The position numbers and the translations under genes are program-made. Of a DNA stretch of 22,776 nt, positions 7,660-13,573 are shown piece after piece (the first letter of the stretch is position 1; each line of letters begins with the position of its first letter). The DNA comes from a virus, in the IMG/VR virus record IMGVR_UViG_3300030110_004245, positions 18,443 through 41,218 of that record; one strand, written 5' to 3'. Below the pieces are notes generated by a model that saw only the letters and a list, made by a program, of their open reading frames with translations, had not been told where the DNA came from and did no database searches.

Positions 7660-8604
7660 ATGTCACGCAGCAAAAGATCCGAAAAGCAAATAAAAGATAA
7701 GAGATCTCAGCGATTTGATTATGTGGGGGATAAGGATGTAGCAAAAAAACTTCAAGAAATTGAGTTTATGCCATCTTCTTTGGAAACCATTGATAGAGCT
7801 ATGCTTAGTTTTATTGATGAAGAGCTTAATCTTTTCACTAATACCAATGATGGGTTCAAGAAAGTCCCAGTCCTTTGGGTTACAGCCGAGCGTGCCTTTC
7901 AGATAAAACATAATAAAGACTTAAGAGATAAAGAAGAAACATTGATTCTTCCTTTAATCACTGTTAATCGCTCAAGCGTGACGAAAGAAGACAACTTTCG
8001 TGGCACTGTATTCGCCAACTTGTATCCTATTAATGATGAAAAGGGCGGCACTATAACGATTGCCAGACAGATTAATCAAAAGAAAACAGCAGAGTTCCAG
8101 AATGCACAGGCTAATAGAAAATACGGCGCCGACGGTAACGTCTCTAGTAAGATGCTCAATACCAATAAAAGAAATATGTCTACGGCGAAAGCTGTTTACG
8201 AAACAATAACAATCCCTATCCCTACTTGGATTAAAGTAACCTATGAGATATCTATCAGAACAGAGTATCAGCAGCAAATGAATGAGTTAATTCGTCCGTT
8301 TATAACAATTCCAGGTAACTCAAGAACACCAAAACGCATTGAAGCCGAAGGGCACTATTACGAAATATTTATTGATGGTAGTTTTGCAAACAACTCTAAT
8401 CAAGCTAATCTTGGAATGGAGCAGAGGAACTACGAAACCAATATTAATATTGAAACTCTTGGTTATCTTATTGGTGAGGGAGAAAACCAAGAAAGACCAA
8501 AGATTGTGCGGCGCGAAAATGCAGTTAGCATAAAGCTTGGACGAGAGAGAACAATTCTTGGCGATATTCCTGAGAATATAAAGGACGGATTTTACAGAGA
8601 ATAA
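7660..8604 (+). CDS. Tail sheath stabiliser / tail completion protein (gp15-like)
   Basis: 314 residues, starting four bases after the previous stop. Two segments line up with T4 gp15: KVPVLWVTAERAFQIK (about residues 68-83) followed by ETLILPLI (93-100), and TWIKVTYEISIRTEYQQQMN with ELIRPFI (about 189-215). T4 gp15 forms a hexamer that caps the tail end and joins it to the neck. The first about 35 residues are strongly basic, and about residues 120-175, rich in Lys, Asn and Gln, have no counterpart that I can name. Codon use is more AT-rich than in the capsid gene, with lysine mostly AAA. The gene just before the sheath gene fits this role. Confidence 0.7.
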   Translation: MSRSKRSEKQIKDKRSQRFDYVGDKDVAKKLQEIEFMPSSLETIDRAMLSFIDEELNLFTNTNDGFKKVPVLWVTAERAFQIKHNKDLRDKEETLILPLITVNRSSVTKEDNFRGTVFANLYPINDEKGGTITIARQINQKKTAEFQNAQANRKYGADGNVSSKMLNTNKRNMSTAKAVYETITIPIPTWIKVTYEISIRTEYQQQMNELIRPFITIPGNSRTPKRIEAEGHYYEIFIDGSFANNSNQANLGMEQRNYETNINIETLGYLIGEGENQERPKIVRRENAVSIKLGRERTILGDIPENIKDGFYRE

Positions 8605-8624
8605 TTCTATTCCTACTACTTAGC

Positions 8625-8633
8625 ACTATTTAC
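8625..8633 (+). promoter_or_regulatory. Promoter-like motif ACTATTTAC, copy 4
   Basis: In the 64-base spacer before the tail sheath gene, 44 bases upstream of the ATG at 8669. No hairpin was seen in this spacer. Confidence 0.5.
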
Positions 8634-8668
8634 TTTGAACATTTTCGCAATGTAGGAGAACCGAACGA

Positions 8669-11506
8669 ATGTCAGTTAAAAATTACCGATTTGTATCCCC
8701 CGGCGTTTTTGTCAATGAAATTGACAACTCACAGCTACCAGCCTCGCCAGCAGGTATAGGACCAGTCATCATCGGACGAGCCGAAAAAGGGCCGTCACTA
8801 AGACCAACAACTGTTAGTTCTTTTGAAGAGTTCGTTAATGTTTTCGGCACCCCAAACCCAGGAAACTCTGGCGATGACGTTTGGCGCCAGGGCGCAAACA
8901 CAACTGCCACAACTTATGGTGCGTACGCCGCGCAGGCTTATCTTCGTAATAGTTCTCCTCTAACTTACATTCGCTTGCTTGGAGCAGAGACTGATAATGC
9001 GTCGGGCGGTGGCGAAGCCGGCTGGGATGGTGGAACAAACGGAAGAGCCTGGGGACTCGTAGTATTCCAAACCGGGTCGTCTGCTGCTATGGGCTTGACA
9101 GGTGCGTTAGGCGCCATTGTATACGCTGAGGATAGCGTTAGCTTAGAACTAAGTGGTAATATTCTTGAGAATAGAGACACCTTGACGAACCGCTATGTTG
9201 ACTCTGGCATGGCGATCACAGGCTCTGATCTAGTTATACTTTCTACCAACAATTCATCGAAAGAATTCAAGGCACTTATCAAGAACAGCACGGGCACTAT
9301 TTTAGACACCATTACATTTAACTTCAATCAAAATGATTCGAAGTACATTCGAAAGGTTCTCAACACAAATCCGCAGCTATTAAATGGCGAGATTACGACT
9401 GCCGCCAATGAGAAGAATTACTTCCTAGGCGAGACATTTGATCGGCACCTTACCAATGTTTTGACAGATACTGATTCTTCCATCGCGGCAGCTTTTGTTA
9501 GAATCAACAACTCCACCACAGAGGGCGACGACTTTAGATACGAAGCGCAAGCTGCAGAGACTCCGTTCATCATCAGCTGCAAGCTCTCTCCATCGGCTGA
9601 GCCAACAAAGCTGTTTAAGTTTGTTGCGAGGGGCAAGGCAGGTGATTGGACAAACAAAAATCTTAAAGTATCCATTCAAGATATTAAGCGCTCCACAAAT
9701 GACGATGATCCTTACGGCTCTTTCTCGGTTGTAATTCGGCACCTAAGCGACAGTGATAATGTAGTGAGGGTGGTTGAGCAGTTTAATAACTGTAACCTAA
9801 ATCCAAACTCCCTTAACTACATTGGTCGCAAGATTGGTGACTCCTATCTGGACTGGCGCCAGGATGAACGAAGATACAGGCAGCAGGGTAATTACGCTAA
9901 TAATTCTGACTACGTTTACGTTAGTATTAACTCTGATGTCGACGCCGGTAACACAAACCCAAGCTTGCTCCCATTCGGATTCCAGGGAATTGTTAAGTAT
10001 ATTGATATTTCATCTCATGTTGCTGGACGACAGGCTAGCTGGCTCTCCGCATCGATCGGCTCGGGCTCGATGAACGACCTCGTCGCCGCGTCGTCAGGTT
10101 CAATCTTTGTCGTGTCATCCTCGGCGCAGGCATCTGCCGGCGTCTCGGTAACAGCCTCGGTTGAGTTCCCAAGACCAGTTCTTCGCGTTAACGCGTCGGA
10201 CGGAAACTTGGCTAACCCAACAGATGCATACTTCGGTGTCCAAACGTCTGAGGCGGCTACTTCTACTGTTTTTGGTAAGTCAACCATTGACTTGTTCAGA
10301 CCACGAGGTGGCGCTGTTGGATTCACGGTTCCAACTAATGGTGCTCTTTCCCCAACATTTACCTTGGATGATATTTCTGGATCTGATGGGACATATGTGA
10401 CCGGATCAGGTAACTCCGGTACCGAAACATCCCTGACCGCTCAGAGTGGCGCTGTATCAGGCGTCCTAGATCAAGGATACGATCGTTTCACAGTTCCACT
10501 TTTCGGTGGCTTCGACGGTGTTGACATCCTTCAGATGGATCCATTCTCTAGCGTTAAGGGAATGCCTTCAGCGCCAACCGACGATAATAGTTACGCCTTC
10601 TTCTCAATTAGAAGAGCCATCGACTCTATCGCGGATCCAGAGGTGGTTGAGATGAACCTTGCAGCCATCCCGGCTCAGACTCAAGACGGTCTCACAACGC
10701 ACTTGGTCAGAACTTGTGAGGAGCGTGGTGACGCCATGGCTGTTATTGATCTTCCGGACGCATTCGTTCCTAGAGAAGACGGCGAGGAACTCAACAGAAA
10801 TAACACTGCTAGCACAATCACTACACTTATCAATGGGCTTCGGAGCAGGAACCTAAATTCCTCTTACGGCGCGGCATACTACCCATGGGTCAGAGCTAGG
10901 GACACCATTAATGGTTCGTTCATATGGCTTCCACCATCTGTCGCGGCCATCGGCACATTCTCTAGCTCACAGCGCAGAACACAGGTTTGGTTCGCACCAG
11001 CTGGTTTCAACCGCGGTGGACTCACAGAAGGTTCCGCAGGAATTCCAGTTGTTGACGTTGCACACCAGCTGCGCCGAAAGGATCGTGATGACCTCTACGC
11101 TGCGAACATTAACCCAATTGCTAAGTTCCCAGCAGAAGGTATTGTGATCTTCGGTCAGAAGACACTGCAGGTTACCCCTTCGGCATTGGATCGTATTAAC
11201 GTACGACGACTAATGATCTTCGTCAAGAAGCGTATCTCGCAGATTGCCAGTGGCATTCTCTTTGATCCAAATATTCAGACAACTTGGACGAGATTCACAT
11301 CGCGAGTTGATCCTTTCTTGGCTGATGTAAAGACAAACTTTGGTCTTTCGGATTACAGAGTTATTCTTGATGATACAACCACAACCCCTGATCTTGTAGA
11401 TAGAAACATTCTATATGCGAAGATTTTCTTGAAGCCAACGCGGGCAATCGAGTTCATTGCGATTGACTTCAATATCACAAGAACAGGAGCGTCATTTGAC
11501 GATTAA
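8669..11506 (+). CDS. Contractile tail sheath protein (gp18-like)
   Basis: 945 residues, ATG preceded by AGGAG. The N-terminus has FVSPGVFVNEIDNS (residues 8-21) followed by GPVIIGRAEKGP, the classic start of sheath proteins. The C-terminus has RRLMIFVKKRISQIASGILF from residue 846, then FDPNIQTTWTRF and a closing beta segment, which is the conserved core through which sheath subunits mesh with each other and the tube. T4 gp18 has 659 residues; the extra about 290 lie in the middle, including Ser/Ala/Val-rich segments at about residues 450-530 and 560-620. These are probably surface domains, as in other large sheath proteins. Followed by a hairpin and the tube gene, the standard order. Confidence 0.93.
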   Translation: MSVKNYRFVSPGVFVNEIDNSQLPASPAGIGPVIIGRAEKGPSLRPTTVSSFEEFVNVFGTPNPGNSGDDVWRQGANTTATTYGAYAAQAYLRNSSPLTYIRLLGAETDNASGGGEAGWDGGTNGRAWGLVVFQTGSSAAMGLTGALGAIVYAEDSVSLELSGNILENRDTLTNRYVDSGMAITGSDLVILSTNNSSKEFKALIKNSTGTILDTITFNFNQNDSKYIRKVLNTNPQLLNGEITTAANEKNYFLGETFDRHLTNVLTDTDSSIAAAFVRINNSTTEGDDFRYEAQAAETPFIISCKLSPSAEPTKLFKFVARGKAGDWTNKNLKVSIQDIKRSTNDDDPYGSFSVVIRHLSDSDNVVRVVEQFNNCNLNPNSLNYIGRKIGDSYLDWRQDERRYRQQGNYANNSDYVYVSINSDVDAGNTNPSLLPFGFQGIVKYIDISSHVAGRQASWLSASIGSGSMNDLVAASSGSIFVVSSSAQASAGVSVTASVEFPRPVLRVNASDGNLANPTDAYFGVQTSEAATSTVFGKSTIDLFRPRGGAVGFTVPTNGALSPTFTLDDISGSDGTYVTGSGNSGTETSLTAQSGAVSGVLDQGYDRFTVPLFGGFDGVDILQMDPFSSVKGMPSAPTDDNSYAFFSIRRAIDSIADPEVVEMNLAAIPAQTQDGLTTHLVRTCEERGDAMAVIDLPDAFVPREDGEELNRNNTASTITTLINGLRSRNLNSSYGAAYYPWVRARDTINGSFIWLPPSVAAIGTFSSSQRRTQVWFAPAGFNRGGLTEGSAGIPVVDVAHQLRRKDRDDLYAANINPIAKFPAEGIVIFGQKTLQVTPSALDRINVRRLMIFVKKRISQIASGILFDPNIQTTWTRFTSRVDPFLADVKTNFGLSDYRVILDDTTTTPDLVDRNILYAKIFLKPTRAIEFIAIDFNITRTGASFDD

Positions 11507-11512
11507 ATAAAA

Positions 11513-11535
11513 GTGGGGGAGTTCCGACTCCCCAC
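11513..11535 (+). terminator. Hairpin after sheath gene
   Basis: A nine-base-pair stem (GTGGGG + AGT with ACTCCCCAC, one bulged G) and a four-base loop TCCG, seven bases after the stop codon. No T tract follows; the next bases are the promoter-like motif. It may be a weak terminator, or a 3' end stabiliser for sheath mRNA. Confidence 0.6.
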
Positions 11536-11544
11536 ACTATTTAA
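11536..11544 (+). promoter_or_regulatory. Promoter-like motif ACTATTTAA, copy 5
   Basis: Directly adjoins the hairpin after the sheath gene and lies 35 bases before the ATG of the tail tube gene at 11571. Confidence 0.55.
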
Positions 11545-11570
11545 CTTAGACCTATCAGGAGATAATAACA

Positions 11571-12146
11571 ATGGCCTTTTGGACAAGCGCACTTTCAGAA
11601 CCTAAGAGACAACACAGATTTATTTTGAGATTCCCGGAGCTTATCACGCCGGATGGAGACTTTGCGTACGCCGAGTATTTGGCCAAGTCTGTTACAAAGC
11701 CCTCCTACACAGTTGGCGAGACATCGCACAAGTTTTTAGGGAACACATATTACTACCCAGGCGCGGTCACATGGAATGAATGCACAGCGACTATTGTTAA
11801 CTCCGTCTCGCCAGATGGTAACGAGCTTCTTTATCAGGCACTCCAGCAGATGGGTTATCTAAAGCCTGACGTTCAGGAAGATGTTTTCCTACAGAACCTT
11901 CCAGCCTCAACGCCGAACAAGCAGGCTGCGCTAGCAGCGCTTGGTCAGGTTCAGTTTGACGAGCTTTCTGGAGAAGGTGGTACACTTGGAACTTGGAAGT
12001 TGCAGAATGCTTTTATTACAAATGTAACTTTCGGTGATTTAGATTACGCAGGCGAGGAACTTCTAGATATTACAATCCAGATGCGTTACGACTGGGCAAC
12101 TTATGACGTAGGTCCAGCAACTAGAGCTTTAGCAAACATTCGATAA
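11571..12146 (+). CDS. Tail tube protein (gp19-like)
   Basis: 191 residues; ATG preceded by AGGAG. It starts FWTSALSEPKRQHRFILRF, a typical opening of gp19-type tube subunits, has SYTVGETSHKFLG and YYYPGAVTWNECTATI in the middle, and ends DITIQMRYDWATYD. These are beta strands of the tube fold that stacks as hexameric rings to make the DNA channel inside the sheath. T4 gp19 has 163 residues; the extra about 25 are mostly at residues 95-135. It directly follows the sheath gene, as in T4. Confidence 0.88.
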   Translation: MAFWTSALSEPKRQHRFILRFPELITPDGDFAYAEYLAKSVTKPSYTVGETSHKFLGNTYYYPGAVTWNECTATIVNSVSPDGNELLYQALQQMGYLKPDVQEDVFLQNLPASTPNKQAALAALGQVQFDELSGEGGTLGTWKLQNAFITNVTFGDLDYAGEELLDITIQMRYDWATYDVGPATRALANIR

Positions 12147-12165
12147 AAGAAAGAGACGGTGATTT

Positions 12166-13020
12166 TTGAGTAGAAATTCAAACAGACAAGGGGCGCCTGA
12201 TGTGCCCCCGCCACCACAACAGCAACTACCAGAACAATTTCAACAAAACTTATTTTCCTTCCCGGTCCCAACGGAGTTCGTTGAACTTCCAAGTAAGGGA
12301 CTGTTTTATGGTGAAGGACACCCACTTCATAAAGTAGAAACAATTGAAATTAAACACATGACAGCAAAAGAGGAAGATATCCTCTCCTCCGAAGCGCTGA
12401 TTAAAAAGGGCGTCGTTATGGATAAGCTTTTGCGCTCTGTTTTGGTGGATGATAACATTAACCCTTCATCGCTTTTGATTGGCGATAAAAACGCTATTAT
12501 TATGTCCGTCCGAGAGACAGGCTTTGGTCCATTGTATGGAACAAGCGTAAATTGTCCTTCTTGCGGGCACCTGAACGAAAAAGAGTTTTCTCTACAAGAG
12601 AGAGAAATTAAAGAATCTAATTTGCTCGAAAATGTGCAACTTCTGGACAACGGCAACTTTTTGCTTACGGCTAACGAGTATAACCCAGAGATTACTTTTG
12701 AAATCAAATTACTGACCGGTCATGATGAACAGAAAATCAGCAAGTATGTCGAAGGAAGACGAAAGCTTAAGATGGAAGTTGGTACTGTTACAGAACTTTT
12801 GAAGAACATCCTTGTATCTGTTAATGGCATCTCACAGCCGAGCGCTTTGCAGGAGGTCATAAATCAGATTCCAGTCAATCTATCAAGAAAAATTCGTAAA
12901 GCTTACGAAGAGGCAATGCCAAACATTCAACTAAAAGCCGATTTTAATTGCGACAACTGCTCCCACATAGAGCGAATGGAGGTGCCGATTAATATCGACT
13001 TTTTTTGGCCTAAACTCTGA
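12166..13020 (+). CDS. gp26-like baseplate/tail assembly protein, zinc-ribbon type
   Basis: 284 residues from TTG at 12166. This is the first possible start, because TGA at 12160-12162 lies just upstream in frame. Its ribosome site is weak (GAGACGG). A Pro/Gln-rich tail (residues 10-30) precedes the conserved LPSKGLFY (41-48) and MTAKEEDILSS (65-75), which I associate with the T4 gp26 baseplate family. Two CxxCxH pairs at residues 130-135 and 262-267 should bind one zinc ion. T4 gp26 (208 residues) is needed for baseplate hub assembly. The gene ends with seven T (13000-13006) and stops at 13018-13020. The coding continues in another frame (see next entries), so this is probably the short form of a tail assembly chaperone pair acting on the tape measure. 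Confidence 0.75.
   Translation: MSRNSNRQGAPDVPPPPQQQLPEQFQQNLFSFPVPTEFVELPSKGLFYGEGHPLHKVETIEIKHMTAKEEDILSSEALIKKGVVMDKLLRSVLVDDNINPSSLLIGDKNAIIMSVRETGFGPLYGTSVNCPSCGHLNEKEFSLQEREIKESNLLENVQLLDNGNFLLTANEYNPEITFEIKLLTGHDEQKISKYVEGRRKLKMEVGTVTELLKNILVSVNGISQPSALQEVINQIPVNLSRKIRKAYEEAMPNIQLKADFNCDNCSHIERMEVPINIDFFWPKL
13000..13006 (+). other. Probable programmed frameshift site (seven T)
   Basis: In the zero frame the run reads TTT TTT T(GG), five codons before the stop. Phe-tRNA on the second TTT (13003-13005) can re-pair perfectly on TTT one base later, giving a +1 shift to GGC at 13007; a -2 slip gives the same frame. A -1 shift meets a stop almost at once (TAA at 13011-13013). Polymerase slippage on the T run, or a sequencing error in it, would look the same. 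Confidence 0.6.
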
Positions 13021-13195
13021 TTATCAAGCAACTTTATACGAAGAGTTCTTTATTTTAAAGCAGCATGGAAATTGGTCTTTTGCTGAGGCTTATTCGCTTC
13101 CCACTGGATTACGGCGCTGGTTCTTGGATCGACTCGTAAAACATTTTGATGAGAAGAAGGCTGCAGAAGAGAAAGCTATGTCGGGCGCACGATAA
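13007..13195 (+). CDS. Frameshift-expressed C-terminal extension of the gp26-like chaperone
   Basis: In frame +1 relative to the gp26-like gene, codons are open from 12971 to TAA at 13193-13195. No ATG, GTG or TTG occurs in this frame before TTG at 13124. The 62 residues after the shift read like a real domain: LYEEFFILKQHGNWSFAEAY, then LPTGLRRWFLDRLVKHF and a charged tail. The pattern of a short helical domain with a tyr-x-leu-pro-x-x-leu-arg motif is the type seen in second-frame products of tail assembly chaperones that recruit the tape measure. With a shift after Phe280 the long form would be about 342 residues. It is also possible that the gene is translated independently from an unusual start. 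A terminator follows at once. Confidence 0.7.
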   Translation, partial: GLNSDYQATLYEEFFILKQHGNWSFAEAYSLPTGLRRWFLDRLVKHFDEKKAAEEKAMSGAR

Positions 13196-13211
13196 GTGCG
13201 CCTTTTTCTTT
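13184..13211 (+). terminator. Intrinsic terminator after the chaperone genes
   Basis: Stem GGCGCAC (13184-13190) pairs with GTGCGCC (13196-13202) around loop GATAA, followed by TTTTTCTTT. The stop codon of the frameshift extension lies in the loop. Six bases later comes another promoter-like motif. Confidence 0.9.
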
Positions 13212-13216
13212 ATGCT

Positions 13217-13225
13217 ACTATTTAA
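13217..13225 (+). promoter_or_regulatory. Promoter-like motif ACTATTTAA, copy 6
   Basis: Follows the intrinsic terminator and lies 28 bases before the ATG at 13245. It would start the unit holding the tape measure, baseplate genes and polymerase, as no further copy was seen downstream. Confidence 0.55.
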
Positions 13226-13244
13226 TTAGAAGAGGTGTTCCCAC

Positions 13245-13562
13245 ATGAGCAAAGATGAGATTGTTATTGATTTAACGGATAAGTCCCTTAATGAGAGGCT
13301 TTATACAGATTTTTCTTATAAGGTCAACCGATTGTTGCTGGATTTATATGACGCCGGCGTAAATATTAACCCCACTATTAGAGGGACACAAGCTCAGATT
13401 GAGTCGTTCTTTAAAGCTCTTCGGGGCGAGAAGAGGTATATGGATTCTTATATAAGACACGGACTGAGCGACTCTAGAACCATGACGAACAGAAGAGACT
13501 TAGATAGAGCAGTCTCTGGATTTGAGAAAGAAACAGGCTTACGGTGGCCGTTTAAGAACTAG
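13245..13562 (+). CDS. Small protein before tape measure, unknown function
   Basis: 105 residues; ATG preceded by AGAGGTG. I do not recognise the family. It has an acidic start, a helical stretch (YKVNRLLLDLYDAGVNI), then FFKALRGEKRYMDSYIRHGL, and a basic end (NRRDLDRAV, LRWPFKN). No membrane segment or signal peptide. It lies between the chaperone pair and the tape measure, 11 bases before the latter's start, so a role in tail assembly is likely but only inferred from position. Confidence 0.7.
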   Translation: MSKDEIVIDLTDKSLNERLYTDFSYKVNRLLLDLYDAGVNINPTIRGTQAQIESFFKALRGEKRYMDSYIRHGLSDSRTMTNRRDLDRAVSGFEKETGLRWPFKN

Positions 13563-13573
13563 GCGGCTAAGCA

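Noticed and set aside
865-13225. The spacer motif read on the - strand (TTAAATAGT) as leftward T4-like late promoters
   Set aside because: It contains TAAATA as in TATAAATA, but a leftward reading would transcribe the antisense of every preceding gene, and no - strand gene exists here. Kept only as an alternative reading.
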